Positions 10,553 to 25,636 are shown, counted from the first letter of the stretch. The stretch: DNA of 64,000 nucleotides from Liolophura sinensis (GCF_032854445.1 NC_088295.1:53797249-53861248), one strand, 5' to 3'. Notes: a model not told the origin generated them from the sequence alone. Made by a program: numbers and translations.

Positions 10553-11721
10553 GTAAGTTTCTGACTAAACACTTGTTGGACCAAATTTTTGGCCATTCCC
10601 TTGCCTTTGTTGTTGTTGTCTCATAATCAAGTGAATATTTATATGCGGCCTTATGGTATACACGCTTTGTACCAGTAGAACAATATTTTGTAAACTGGGC
10701 AAATCTGTTTCAATTCCAGTCCTTATTAACAGCCAGTTTCCTATCATTTTCCGTCTATGATGGGTATCAATTCCGTTATCATTTTATTTTGGCCCCTGTA
10801 TCAAAACATGTCTTTCGTCAACAATCGTACGTCAGATAAATATTTAGACTATGTAGGGCATTGCGACAAGTTAAGTGGGCAAGTCTCTTTGCCTTCTAGT
10901 CCGTAATAACGTACAGACTGCTCCGTTTTCATATCCGCCTGTAATGCCTGACAGTTTTGTTTCCATTTATGTTTATGATGCCTGATAATTCCGTTTCCAA
11001 TCCCGTGTGTGATGCCTGACGGGATTTACATGTATGTTCCCCGATCATTTTGTCCGTTGTCTCAGATAATTTGGCTTTCATTCCCAGTAGTATTTAGTAC
11101 CATGCACGTAACGCTGCGTTCTACTGCGTCTGTATATTATAAGGGAATTTCGATTCCCTAATGGACTATATCATACATGTCTTTTTACATATAAGAAGGG
11201 CCTATTTCTATTTCTGTGTACAGTCATCAGGTTGTTATAAAAATGAAAATCCCATTCCAAACCAAAGACATGGATGTGAATGCGCACATAGGCATCAGTG
11301 TGAACGAAACAATAGGGAATAACCCGGATACTATAGGCATAGCTGAAAACTCAAGCTTGAAGCGTTGTTGAATGTAATTTTATCATAAGTTTAGGTTATA
11401 TCTTTTTAAAAAAAAGTATAACATCTGAATCTGTTGAATGTAATTGTTTATGACGCTTCCAGTAAACTTTGCACCAAAACCATGATAATGTAATGTCTTA
11501 AAACGACAAGGAAGGCTGAAAACGTCAAACTGAGGCCTGTAATTTTTCCTTTATAAATTACAGGATAACTATAGTATTAACATTTTCACATGACCAATTG
11601 GCGCATTCTAGAATGAATGTATTAGTCTGCATCGAATGTCATTTACGGAAAGCAATGCTGTCTTAGTTGATATTTTTTTGTGAATTCAAAACGAACATAA
11701 ATATGTAGAAGTCGGTAGAGC

Positions 11722-11793
11722 ACATCTCGTCGAGCGCGATTTGCACCGTTCTCGTGCCGCGGATCTCGACCCGCGAGGTGTGGGACGAGATGT
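11722..11793. repeat. CpG-rich inverted repeat
   Basis: ACATCTCGTC at 11722-11731 pairs with GACGAGATGT at 11784-11793. The 52-base loop is CpG dense (TCGAGCGCGAT, CCGCGGATCTCGACCCGCG) and stands out from AT-rich surroundings. No gene is tied to it. Confidence 0.55.
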
Positions 11794-12856
11794 CCTCATC
11801 CGGCTCCCATATAAATGAGACCCAGCATATTACACATTTCGTGACATGTTTAACCACTTCGTACCAGTGAACCTATACTACAGTTTAAGCTCGGACAGGG
11901 CTAAGTGTATAAGGTGACACATACAGTGGTGTCACTTGCTGCCTATTTTTTTGTCAAGTTATTGACATTTGTTTATTCAGTTTATTCGTGTCTTAATGGA
12001 AACAACAGCGGTTCATACATGTAATACTTGATAATTTCCCACACAGATTCCATCGTTTCTAATGCATATTTCCGACGCTGATCCAGTCGTCTAGTTAAAG
12101 ATCCAATATCACATGAATCTGTCCAGCAATTTCTTACTTTGGATTGTGTTGAACGTTGTTTTGGAAATTGGTATAGCGTTTAGATATGGAAGGTCCATCA
12201 TTGTTGACAATTGGTCTGATATTGCCTGTTTCAACGTCTATAAACTCAACAGATTTATTTACTGAATCTATATCCGTCAATTTCCAAAGCAACGTTAAAT
12301 ACAAACTACCGAAGGGTTGAGAAAGTGTATAAAGTAAGATATTCTGACTGATTTATTAAAAAAATTAAAAAGATTGTCATGTCTGATAATTGTGTTGGCA
12401 ATAAATGGCTTATCCGTAATTGTTTACAAACTTATATCGTACTGTGTTCTAAGATCATTTTGAAGAAATTGAACTTTCCCTAAAGGAGGCAAAACATGGT
12501 CCAGTATATCTATAGCCTCGCTCATACACAATGCTATTTGTAGTGGGTTAATAATTTTAATTCTCACACACAGCTAGATCGAAATGTGTGTGCAAACTAG
12601 TCATTGTAGTAGAATACTACACTGAATAATAGAATTGAATAGAGCGAACGTTTGCGCCAAATTGTAGTGTGAACATAGAGACATATTTACGGAGACATCT
12701 TTACAAGGCTGCCAAGGCTCTCCACGGCCTCTATAACGATTAGAGAAATCAGTTCAACGATGACATCATGAATTATCTCTCTGAGAGCAAGTCAAAGTAA
12801 TATGAAGAAGATTTCTTTGTCATTTACTATATTTCAGGTGAAATTTCGACAACACA

Positions 12857-13010
12857 ATGGCACGAAGCGAAGACACGGTGCTAGCATCATACTATCGTTT
12901 CGTGCCATCCTGTCATCGCTTCGATGCAAGCATCGTACCAACGCTCTGTCATTGTGCCATCGCTTCGTACCGTCGTGTCATCGCTTCGTGCCATCGCCCT
13001 CTCAAGAACA
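12857..13010. repeat. Fold-back word array of GCACGAAGCGATGG type, copy 1
   Basis: Plus words (ATGGCACGAAGCGA) run to a centre GGTGCTAGCATCAT, then change to reverse-complement words (CGTGCCATCCTGTCATCGCTTCG). The central GCTAGCATC is shared with copy 2 at 13800. Confidence 0.8.
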
Positions 13011-13799
13011 CTCACGTGACCAGAGCAGTGCATTGTGGTTATTTTCTGCTATATTGACACTTGTCCGAAAGTTTTTATACATATCCATATAAGTTCATTA
13101 GCGTCGAGTGTTTATCCTTAAGCATGTACACCCAGTTAAATGCATAAACTCAGTTTTGAAGTCAAGAATTAATTTCCATGGTTAAAATAATTTTAAAAGA
13201 AAAGGGTGACATGCTGGACATTGGGCGGAGTTCAATACGTTTTGACGGAGGATGACACCAGCTACCTAAACTGCTATCGACTTTAATATAAACCCTGTTT
13301 CTGACGCACGTTTTATTTTGTCTCTAGCAGTACATGATCTTAGGGCAGTGTGGCTTTAGAGCTGGTTGTTAGGAAATTTTGCTATAAAAAAACAACAATG
13401 TAATCTACTCCTTGAGACAGTAGTGTTACTGCGTGAAGTTTATTATAACCGCAAGTTTCTTGCACCTATCATGTTGCACAACAAATTACTCTCCTCATCC
13501 ATTGTCCAGCCTGCCACTTGTTTTCTAACAATCATGACGTTTCTCGGTGTTAAAACCAGGCTCACGGAGTTTAACATCATGGATTAGAAATAGTATTCTA
13601 GCTGTATATTCCTTGCAATAATATAAACGTACAACACATCCATGTGTACAGCTTATGGTGATTCGTGTCACTAACGAAAGGCAATTTTGAAAACAAGTAC
13701 AACTGATTTTACAGCTAAATATAGGAGACTTGCTAGAAGAAGGAGACGATAGTAATACAATGTATGTACCATAATGTACCACGTCACTTGTCTTAAGGC

Positions 13800-13960
13800 C
13801 GATGGACGATGGAACGAAGCGATGACAAGAAGCGATGGCACGGTGGCACGAAGCGATGGCACGATGGTACGAAGCGATGATACGATGCAAGCTAGCATCG
13901 CTTCGCATCATCGTGTCATCGCTTCGTTCCATCGTCGGGCAATTGGCGATGGTACGATGA
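13800..13960. repeat. Fold-back word array of GCACGAAGCGATGG type, copy 2
   Basis: Plus words (GATGGCACGATGGTACGAAG) run to the centre GCAAGCTAGCATCGC, then reverse-complement words (CATCGTGTCATCGCTTCG) follow. It is a near mirror of itself around about 13892. Confidence 0.82.
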
Positions 13961-16904
13961 TGGCCTTTTCCGGCATCCATACTCGGGGCATATGTTCCAT
14001 TAGATCATAGTCCAGGAAAAGAAATTTAAACATCATTATAGTGCTCACGTTTCAATGAGTACGCGACTGTGGCATATATGTTTATGTCTGACCTGGATAC
14101 TGTAACTATCACGTGTAAGTTTGAAATCTGAAGGCAAATTATTGTAGCTCATGCCTATTATGTCCTACTCTAATCACTGGAAAAAAGGAACTATTTCTCA
14201 CCAAACTAGCCATAACCTATATTTCTTTGTATTATAACGGTTCTGTAAGGAAAACATTTCTTCAGAGCATCTGTTTAGGACTGAAAGTCTATCACACGAA
14301 TGTATAAGTACACAAACGATTAAATAGGGGTGACATGTACATATTAACGGTCGATTGGTCAGGGCAACCGGTGTTTTATTCCGACAACCAGTCCTCCAAT
14401 CATCTGATGGCGTGTGCTGTGATCAGACCTGGCCACTGTGCCGGCAGCTGTTTGTTGTCGGCTGTATGAGCACGGCGAGGCTAGTCCCCGACAATCGATC
14501 GATTTCAATGAGCTGTGGTCGTCTGGCGTTATGTTGATAGGATCGCTTCCAGGCCTTCGCTTTTAACATCTAGGCAACATGGCCGACTCCACAACAAAAC
14601 AGACCCGTAACCAGAATGAGCTTGTGGAATAAGATCGAAGAGATGTGATGTGATAAACGTTCATTTCGTCTGATTAACCTGCCATTTGAGATTAACACCA
14701 ATGTAAGTCATTTCATCTTCGTAATTCTTTAGCCTTAAACCATTTGTCATTGTTAACTTGTGCTTTTCATCTGAATGAAGGAGTATTAAGCCCAATATGC
14801 CTGTACAGGGTATACTGTACGGTCCTCTTGTCACAGCCTACAGCGTTACACCACATGTGGTGGTCGATGTTTCAGTTTGGACTGAGAATTATGCGTTTTT
14901 GCAAGGGCGAATTAAGCAAGCGCATGTATTATATATGATAGTTTTGGTTTTTTTTCAGCTGGCGTACACCAAGAATTAGACTAATGTCAAGCAAATCTTT
15001 TTTGACCAGGCAACAGTGCCGTTTATTATTAACATGGAGTTATCTCCCTTCATGGCAGCTGTTAAACAAAGCGGCGTATCCTTCCCGAATCTGATTGTCA
15101 ATGTCAATTTGTGCACGGGCTCAGCGCATTAAACAATTTCCTTCCCTCACAAATGATTTCCTTTACGAATAGCCCAGGTAAATTAACGCATGGTGCATTA
15201 TCTACACTGATGTGTATTTGGGATACATATTCTAAGCCCTGGAAGGCCTTGCTTTGTAAAAGATATTGTTACTTGACTAGCTTTCTGCCCCCGTGGCAGC
15301 GTGGCCCGATATTATATATATACCCTTGGTCCTTGACGCAATGACCAGATATAAATAGAAACCTGTAAATATCTTGACAGAAGGCCTACAAACTAAGGAC
15401 GTATCATAAAGATTACAAATTGTAAGATATTCGGTCTTTCATCAAGCATAGGGGAGTGCATATATGCGTATTAATCTCTGTCGCCCACAGCTGTGACATT
15501 GGAACACATAACAGTTCTGTCATACATATGCATCCTGCATGCTAGCCTTGATATCCGCACATTTACCGATGTGTGCATTATAGGTTTCTCATTTTCATGT
15601 CAATTTATCTGCGGTTTTGGCGACATCGTGTTCTCGCTTTCACAGATCGTTATATGAGTGAATAACTGCAAAACGTAAATATATGTCAATCAAGGTCTCG
15701 TGTTTTGTATTTTTCCGTGTCTAGTGCTATGGAGGCAATAAAGAAAGAGAAAAACGAGTGGTTGCATCCTTTTTCCATAGAAATATGCAGTGTACACATA
15801 TGGAGATTACAGGGTTATATTATTTTAGATTATTTATTTATTTATTTTGTGTTTGAGTCGTACCGAAGAAGGTTGCTGGTTGACCTTCCCTAGTGCAAGT
15901 CGGCATCAGTAAGTTAATATGTGAGATGTGTGTATATATCAAAACCCAGTCAGGTTTCATGGAGGGATGAGTTGACGTGCTGGTATCGCATGTGGGCCCT
16001 GTTGCCGTGGGCATGTGTGGAGCATAACCGGCTGTGCGGCCCATTATTGACCGACAAAACCGACCTGTGTATGGTAAGACATAAGTGATAAAACTGTATT
16101 CTAACAGTTGACATATTCATATGACTTATGTACATCATTATAACAGACACAGAGCGATGGAGATCCATAAAAAGGCCTGTATACGTTACTATTGCTCAAA
16201 TACACGCACCGTCTCATTGCACGTGCATATAGGCCACTTCCCCAACACGTAGGCCATTTAATTGTATTATAATTCTACGTGCATAAAATACTGCTCATAC
16301 ATCCAGAGCAATGTTGGTATTATGTATGGCATCGTGCATGTCTTTGCATATAAGCTAAACTTCCATTCAAATTCCGGAATATACAGCATAGGTATAATTC
16401 AGATTTTACTTGACCACACTAGCAATATGACATGATCATCGCTGAAGAGAGCCGATCATCACCTATTCCTCAAACCTGTCGTATTTGTTATGATCGTTGT
16501 AACATGCATTGCACGGTAACATGATATTTGTCGCCGTATAGGTAGTTACAATCGACTTTGTCTAATACTTCTTTGTAAAACTTGATTAGAGCCCCGGAAG
16601 GAGCATGCGTGCTGTATGATATGTGTCTCTGTGAAGAGTAAATGGTTGTATGTATACCACGTAAAGATGTACAGCATATGGAGTAGTAAGCGAATGCCCG
16701 CTTAGTGGAAAGTCTATGCGCACATATCTATTAGTAGAAAACTGTTCTGTAGTACAATAATTTATCTTCTGTATATATTACCGACAGCTATTATTTTTGT
16801 ACCGGACGATATAGGTTAATGTAATCTGAAACACGCACTTGTTTGAACTTGTGTACGTATGCATTGTATGGATAAAATAAGCTATCCAGTGATACACAAT
16901 CCAG

Positions 16905-17010
16905 ACACCTGGTATATTTTGCCGCCGTTGTATAAGTGAAATATTCTTGGGTACGGCGAAAAACACCAATCAAACAAATAAATAAATAGATAAATAAATA
17001 AATAAATGCA
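16905..17010 (+). mobile_element. SINE family A, 3' fragment
   Basis: GCCGTTGTATAAGTGAAATA, a TTGGGTACGGCG variant of the conserved 3' end, ACACCAATCAAACAAATAAA and an (AAAT)n tail. The 5' tRNA-like head is absent. Confidence 0.85.
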
Positions 17011-20000
17011 TAGAATTTGGCATTTTAAGTGTTTAATTATACACAAATTGGGAGCTATCGCCTAAACACATTTCACTTGGCCGAGAATGTGCAGATTTGT
17101 ACACAGCTGTTTTACTGCTAGATATATACCAACGTAAATTACAAATCTGATTGCCTTTAATTCCTATAACTATCTTTCAGACCCCGAGATAAAGTTTGTA
17201 AAACATGGTATAACAACGATCCCGGGCCCAGAGATTTGTTCTTGTTTCTATATCTGGAGTTCACATTCATTATCTCGGGGTTTAAAACGTCTACATGGAA
17301 TGTACTCTGTGACAAAAATATTATGGATGCGACAAAGAAATGTTTTGCCTTTTGCTTCAAATATCCATTTTATACAGCGCTGTATAACGATATAGGTGTT
17401 AACTAAAGTGTATATCTATGCACAGAAGGATGGAATTACCTGTACCGAGTATCAATTACTCAAGCACTCAAGTCCAGGTGTATGTGGTACAGCTGTTATA
17501 GCATTACCTGGTTAATGAGCTGGCTAATGAGCTCGCGATAGAGCGTATCAACTTTCAGATGACGGTTTCAGATGACAGCTTATCCAATGGCACAAACTAT
17601 AGGATTGTTTTTATACGCCTTCGCACCTTTAACTCTGAAGTGTATGCTATGTTGTCAGCGATTCTTCCAGTCTGCCGCCCTGAAAATGAGTTTTCAAGAT
17701 TTTACTTGACCAATTGTAACGTAATGTGTCTAAATACAGTGACTTCACGATGTCAAGGTCCACTACAGTGCAGGATGCTCAACATAATCTGTAGGAGACG
17801 CCTGATAAAATCTTAATATTTTATTTCAGATAAGCATAAGCTCTTCTTAACACATCTCATTTTCAACGATCTATTTAACTAATAGCGGGACTATAGAGAT
17901 ATTGTATTATAGAACGAATGTGTTCATCGAAAATGTATTTTTTTATGAACAGTTGCGGTTACTCTGGTAAGCCAGGGTTAGATACATGGAACGCTTAAAC
18001 GCACGTCCATCAAAGCTGTAAATTTTGTTATTATCATGTTGAACAGAATTTTGAATTTATAAACTTTCCACTGACTTACACACGCTCTAAGATTTCTTAA
18101 ACTTCATTGCATAGATTTTTGAAAAAAAAGTGAGTTGGTACATGTAGATAATTTCATCAGTTCATCAGTTTCACAACGTGTAATCGAGTGGACCGTGTGC
18201 ATGTAACCGATTTGCTATGCTGCACTGGACTCAGTACCTGTCTGTATACGCTTTAGTAACATCTGTAACTCGTACTCTGCAGTTTCACTGTATATAGCAC
18301 ACTAGTTTACATTTTACCGGCGGAACATCAACAATGGACCATGAAACCTGATAAATCTCTAATACCCATCATAGCTGGAGGCTGGCTAGAATTTTAGCAG
18401 ACCAGAACTAATAAGAGTATGTAAACTATATAGAATTAAAGGATATTTATGGTAAATACGCTATTATAATTATTTAGACAGGAAAATAAATGTCCATTCT
18501 ACCTTCTGAACGTAACAGGCTGCTAGCCACAATGGAAATTAACGATAACGCCCTATATACAATAGGATAAGTTGTGCTGTTATAATGCAGTTTTGAAATC
18601 CATATAAATATAATTCGTCTCACGAAAAGTCAGTGTCGCTATGTTACACATTAGCCTCCAGTTCAGTATTCCGTACCCACTTTATTTCACAGTCAACATC
18701 CTTTATATTCAGTCTGGAGAACTTCTCTGCAACTGAGCCACCTGAAATAAGTCCCATGTGGTATGTAATACGAGAATTCTCGTAACTAAGACGGTATTAG
18801 TGTACATGGATATTCATTTCTAACGGGATAACAGAAATTTGGTTCTAAATTAAGTTACCATTTGTTGCTAAATCTTTCTTATGGAACTAATAATTACATC
18901 AAAAGATTTAATCGAGCTGTTGTTTCTTTACCTCACCGATTCGTTTTTTTTTAGACGCATAACGGGAATCACTCCCCCGTAGGGAGCCTCCTGTTAGAGA
19001 AAGTTGATATTCGGAAAGCAACACCTCTCACCCCCTTAATTTAAGGCGCATGATGCCATCTGTTTCACTGAAGTCAGAACAAATTGTTAAAGCAGACGTG
19101 CATGTAGCATGTAGATGGCTGGGACCGGTGCTGGAATGAGAAAATTTGCCCTTCTAGGAACCCCTTTACCTGAGGGCCATGACACGCCGAAGGGCAGCAC
19201 CACACCGAAGCGCAGTTGCCCACTGTTACCAGCTTCCACAGCAGGTCGGTACAAATCAGGCTCTATGCTCAAAATAAGCTTTGTTACCTGATATGTGGCA
19301 CATCCACTGCACGCTTCTTTTTCAGGTAAGTCCTCGAGCTTCATTATGTACATAAGCTTAAATGGAGGACTGTATTATAGTGATTGCGTGCATGTATGAT
19401 GTAATTAACACTTTAGAGTTGTTGTTTTATTATGAGCCGCTCAAAGCATTCATATCGTCTGTCGTGAGTAGAAGTGAAACTGGATACAGGTCTTGTGGCA
19501 TTAGTGGAGAGGCTCTAGAGTAGTATTGCGGACCTTAGCTGAAGCTGTATCTATTGGCCATTTCCACATTGGCATCGCTCTGGTTTAATTTAACGCTACG
19601 TCGGAACACACAACGCCACCCATAAGTGGCGTTTTGTCACATATGACCCAGAACGTTCCAACGCACAATTTCGTCTTTATTTACCTGACGTCAAATCTGT
19701 AAGGCTTATTATTTATGCCTAAAATGTTTTCATTTCACATTATGTAAATGTATAGAAACTAAATAACGTTTGATTATAATAACCTTCTTGAAGTTGTTAC
19801 AAATCAAATATTAGTAACCTCAAATATAAGCATAATGACGTCGCCGCCTACATCTGCAGTGCAGTTGTCATATGAAATGGGATTAGAAGAAAGCTGAGAA
19901 CAAAAGTTTGATATGACACTAAAGCCAGTTGCAACCTCTATTCCATTATGCAAACGGTGCGTGAGTTTTATCTCAGAAGCTTCACCTACAAACTCACTCT

Positions 20001-21669
20001 CTATATATCTCATATGTAACTCGCTAATCTCTCATTTATGGGTCACGGGCGAACATATATAAATGAACATATATATGAAAACAAAATTGTATGGTGTACA
20101 CACATGAAACCGGTACCGGCAAATTGAATTGCCCTTTACGGCAAAAAAGAAAGCACATACTCGCAAACTTGCCTGGGTAAACATATGTTTCTTCATGCAG
20201 GCGGGCGTTCTCATACACATTTTATTTCATAAATTGTACGTACTTGTACGTTGAGGATCATTTTAGTGTTTAATGACCCAACCTCCTGTACATTAAGCAG
20301 GGCGATGGCACGTCGACTGACTTGCCAGTTTTTCACTTAAGAATCATTCTCCATAAACGGGGAGATATTTTATTCTTGAGAATGTTATGACCAAATTCAG
20401 ATTTTTGTTTTTTTTTATCTCTAGCTGAACCAAACGGCACATTAACGTCATTCAATTTGACAGGTGCTGTGAATAGTTAAACCGTTTTTGTCCAGTTGTC
20501 ATAAGCCTGATCGCCATGGGGTGAGTGAAATTAGTGCAACAGAAAACATAGCCAAAAAGCAGAGAACAGCGTCACTGAATTCATAAATACACGGAATCTG
20601 TCCATTATAGGTGATACACACCTATAAGGTACTCTGCATATAAACCGATTTATTCTTCACATAGCTCGCTCATCATCAATATAATCAGTTTTCTTAGCAC
20701 AGATCGATAAGTTTGTAAGCGGGACTTGGGCTGTGGCACACTGACCTTATCGACTAACCCATCTCTTTGACCAAGTACAGCCTCATCCGATAGCAGCAAT
20801 TTATAGATGGCTGTCGTGCCACGCGGCCTTCTTACAGACACAAAGCATCCACGATGGAACTCAAGTGAATTGCCATATTTTGTCAACGTATTTGGAATAA
20901 GTGACCCTGTTTTTGCTGACCTGTGCACCTGTGCATTTATGAACGTACTGATTTACGGGATGTTCTGATGGTATAGACACTTGTCGATGCGGCGTTTCAC
21001 CTCATTCTCTCTTTTTCTCTTCCTGGGTTTAGGTAAGACAAATATGTCTATGTTTCTTTTTGTGAAAGGTGCATTGGAATTGTGCGAGCTATCGATGAAT
21101 TGATAGCCCTAATACCACAGCCGACATCATTTTGAATATAATTTTTGATTATTGTTGTTAAGGATATATTACAAAAATGCATATGTAGGTATGTAGTAAT
21201 GGGACAGATATGGTATTCTATATCTCTTTGATGGGTTACTTTAAGTTTTCAATATGGCGATTATCTTGATATCAATCATATAGCTATGTCAAACTGTAAT
21301 GTTAGATTGGTATCTAGTTGAATGAATTCTTTTTGCTTATTCTGGTGTCCATCAACATCTTAATTCAATCTAACGGTATGTGAATAATCACCCCTGTGAG
21401 AAAGGAAGCAGGAATCCGTATAAACTCAATGTTCCACAGATAAATTTGAGGCAAAACCACCAGGAAAACAAACTCCAAATATAGAGTTCTACTTTTCAAG
21501 AATCCATGCATATAACGCCCCAAAATACTCAGATTTTTCAGTAAGGTCATTTGTTCAATTATTTTTTAAAAAACGCGATATCTTGAACACTGTACCGTTT
21601 ACACACTAGATGATACTGACAAGACAAACCTGTTCTATCCTCACTTTATTTCATGGTTTTACATTGCAG

Positions 21670-22250
21670 ATACTCATCCGTCAGAGTCTCCAATCTGCGT
21701 CAAGATGGAGAATGGCGGTTCCGTTAACTTACTGCCGACGAACAAGACTGTTGGTGACAAGGACCTTGAATCTCCTACAGAGTACCGACCACGGGTTTAC
21801 AAGAGACGTTGGGTGATGTTGGCCATTTTCTGCGCTTACTCTTTCAGCAATGCTTACCAATGGATTCACCTGAATATCATCGCGGACATCATGCTACGAT
21901 ACTATAACCAAAGTCTCCCATCCACACAGTATGAAGCGGAAGTGGCGGTGGATTGGCTATCGATGATATACATGTTGGCCTATATCCCTTTGATTTTACC
22001 AGCTACCTGGCTGTTGGACAAAAAAGGATTACGGGTATCGTCAATCATTGCTACACTGCTTAACTGCTTAGGTGCATGGCTCAAATGTCTGAGCGTCACA
22101 CCAGATCGGTTTCCGGTGTTGATGCTCGCACAAACGATATGCGCAATCGCTCAGCTGTTTGTACTGGGAATTCCTCCACGATTGGCTGCGGTCTGGTTCG
22201 GGCTGGACGAAGTTTCAACAGCGACTTCCATCGGTGTCTTTGGAAACCAG
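21670..22250 (+). CDS. FLVCR: FLVCR-like exon with membrane segments 1-5 (start)
   Basis: The acceptor is TTTTACATTGCAG. The ATG at 21705 has a strong context (AAGATGG) and is the safest start, but the frame is open back to the acceptor. It encodes a short cytoplasmic lead, [20 protein letters not shown] (TM1), the [11 protein letters not shown] segment (TM2), then TM3 and TM4, and ends SIGVFGNQ in phase 0. Confidence 0.92.
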
Positions 22251-25200
22251 GTAAGATGCGATGGTAATGTTAATGGTCACCTGTTCTGGTGATTCAGAAG
22301 AACAGTTCTTTTAGTCTGCTTTACACCTGTGTCTAATTCCGCCTAATCAGGGGCAAGGGACGGTGTATCCATCGAGTTGGGCAAGATTGGTGTATTGAAA
22401 TAAATCGCCACGTTGGATATAGCTCCAGCTCCAATTGCATGGGAATACAATCTAATAATGTCGAGAGAGCCGAAACAGCTGTGGAACGGTGTCAAAACAT
22501 CTCCGGACGGCTCTGTTGGAAAAGCAGTTCTGGAACGGCTTATTGGTCGAAATACGTCCAGAACGGCTAAAAATTAAAAAAAAAAACAGCAACACGGTTT
22601 TGTTTATCAAAACAGTTCCAAAACTCTGCCGTTTGTCAGTACAGTTCCACAAGGACTATTTGTCAACTGAGACATTTCAAGAACGGTTCTCTTTGTCAAA
22701 AAAGTATCAGAATGGGTTTATTCCTCAACAAAAAGTTCCAGAACGGTACTGTTTGTGAAAACAGGACCAGAAAAATTCTGTTTCTCAAAGAAATCACAAC
22801 CTGATTGCCAGATATTCCTTAACTAACCTGCATCATGTTTTTGGTTTTCCATTTATTTATTGTTCATAAAATTGGTTGTCGTTGGCTGTTTGGTTTACCT
22901 TAGCCACATCTACAGCCATCACTTGGTCACCTATACCTTTCTTCCCAAGGTGGGCGTGGCTGTAGGGTTTCTTATCCCCCCAGAGATTGTCCCCAACAGT
23001 GAAGACTTGGGGAAGGTGGGGCGAGACCTGAGGATTATGATGTACAGTACTGCCGGGGTCACCACAGCACTCTTCATACTTGTCCTCTTATGTAAGTTTA
23101 CTTCGGTGAATTCATTTACTTCTACCATTCCTCTTCCTTAATATTGATATTTACTCAGACGTTTTCCAAACCTGCGACTTTTAAGAAGAAACTGTAGATA
23201 AGTTTTGCCGCTGGAAATCTTTTAGCTTCGTATGCAGCTATGTTTTATACGAATAGTGACAATAAATACACGGCTGACAGAGGTACTTTCTAATCATATC
23301 CAGTTGTTTTGTGAATGGAACAACTAATATGTTCATACAAAATTGAACAAATTTGAACTTTCACAAACACTAAAAATCTTGTTAAATGCAAACATATTAT
23401 TACTGATTCATATAACGGTAAATCCGTGCATGAATTACTACATTAGTGATATTCTTTCAGTATAATCAAGGCTTCGACGAAGCACAGCACGATGTATAGA
23501 GAAATTGGGGAATTTCAAATATGTAGAAAAAAATGTAAAATGGAGACACTTGTACGATATCCAGTTGAATGTTATGTTTATATACATACGATGCAATGAT
23601 TCACAGTTTGCTTGAGTTGATGGTTGGAACAAAAGTCCCGTGACAAGGTTTAAGGCCACGGCAAATAACAGCATGAATTTTAATTCATAGATATCTGCGT
23701 ATTTAAATTTAACTTATATTTTTCTTCAACAAACCTATGAAGAAGTTATTTCACCTTGAATGTATTCTTGTTATTCGAGTGTCCACAAATAACTCCCCAT
23801 GCCATCAATCCCCCAAAACCATACGGTACAACCTCCTGAACGCGGTTTCGACGGTATACACGCCGTCCTCCATCAGTTCTGAACAGACAGAAGCGGCTTT
23901 CATCTGTGAAGACGACCCGTTGCCAATCACGTCGCAGACAACATCGTACAGTTAGGGCCCACCTCAACCTCTGACGACGATGTTGGGCCGTCAATAACTG
24001 CCATCTGCATGGTCGATAAGCCCGGATTCCATGATCCCGGAGTCTCCTTGACACTGTCTGCCGACTGAGCGGATGACTTAACGCATTCACAGTCAGGAAG
24101 CGATTTCACAAATGCCAGGCACGCAAGTACCGGTCTTCCCTGGGCGTGGTCACCCTAGGTCTGCCTGGTCTTGACCTGTGTGCCTGTAATGCTGCGTCAG
24201 ATTTGTAACGGTTACACGAAAACAGCCGAAGTTCTTGCAGTGTCAGCATGAGTGGCTAACATAGCCACCATACACAGGGCCCTCTCGTGTTGTTCTTGGA
24301 GTTGGTCGTGGCATAACTACGGTGTTTTTTAAGCACTGTGCAAGTCTGACATACTGGCTTGAACGTTTTATACATTTTTTGCACTTGCGGTTTCCGCCGG
24401 TCCACGGGTCACGTGGTTTTAAAATTTTTCTCTTTCTGTTGCAATGGCTTGGTATGTAGCTTTCCCCATAATGGAATATGCTTGGACTCTGATTTTTACA
24501 AGGTTGAGCAGACCGAATTCGCCGAAAACGTTTGTTACTTTTCATTTTATGAGTGGTAAAGTCTCTTTGGCCGTCAGTTTATGTAGGAATGAGACTTTAA
24601 ATATTGATTTCATTTATTTGATTGGTGTTTTACGCCGTACTCAAGAATATTTCACTCATACAACGGCGGCCAGCATTATGGTGGGAGGAAACCTGACAGA
24701 GAGCGTGGGAAACCCATGACCATCCGTACTGGCAGACCTTTCCACGTACTGTCGGAGAGGAAACCAGCATGAGCTGTACTTGAACACACAGCGACCGCAT
24801 TGGTGGGAGACTCCTGGGTCATTGCGCCGTGCTGGCATGCTCACCACCTCGGCCACGGAGGCCTCTATTAAATATTGGTATTTCAAAGGTATTTATACTG
24901 GTAAAACATTGCGGACGTTGTAAATAACCATTCACCAATTTGGGTAATTGAACAAAAACGACGTCGAGGACAATGCTTTTAAATATCACTAGTCATGTGT
25001 TCATGAGGCGAATACATATGTGAATGGTTGGGAACCTTTATATTCTGGTAAAGACTCAGGACGTTCCTTGTATCAATAGAGGGTTTACAGTCTTGCATGC
25101 ATCCTTAAAATCGCAGCACGATCTTCCAGTATTAACACCTTTGAAAGCCCAGAAGACGTAAAGCACCTCCACACCCAAGATTGCACACCCACCACTTATT

Positions 25201-25550
25201 GCCTCGACATTATGATCCAAAACCTGATATTAGGACAGCTTAGGTATGTTCTAACCAGCTTACCGGTTTGGACTACAATAACAAGAGATCAGTTATATTT
25301 TTTTCTCTATTCCAGTTTTTAAGGAGCAGCCACCACGCCCTCCTAGTCGTGCACAGCAGTTAGCGGTACAATCTCTGGCCAACACCAATTATATTCAGTC
25401 ACTGAAGAATTTACTTCGACACAGAGGTTTCATTATATTGGTGTTTGCTTACGGTAGGTGCGTGCGGATGTAGTTTTTGAATAAAACTTGCTATGTCTAT
25501 AGGCTGCTATAGACTTGCTATAGGCTGTTCCCACGTGTATTTCTTACCAG

Positions 25551-25636
<86 letters not shown>

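Larger units (their letters stand above)
10553..21669. other. 11-kb non-coding stretch (putative first intron)
   Basis: No recognisable exon. It holds two CGAAGCGATGG word arrays (12857-13010, 13800-13960), a CpG-rich inverted repeat (11722-11793) and a 3' SINE fragment (16905-17010). The rest is AT-rich unique DNA. A minus-strand open frame at 19087-19353 was considered and not accepted as a gene. Confidence 0.5.

Noticed and set aside
19087-19353. Minus-strand frame of 88 codons with Pro/Gly-rich sequence
   Set aside because: Its end is a plausible stop, but there is no recognised family, no splice partner and no conservation that I can judge.
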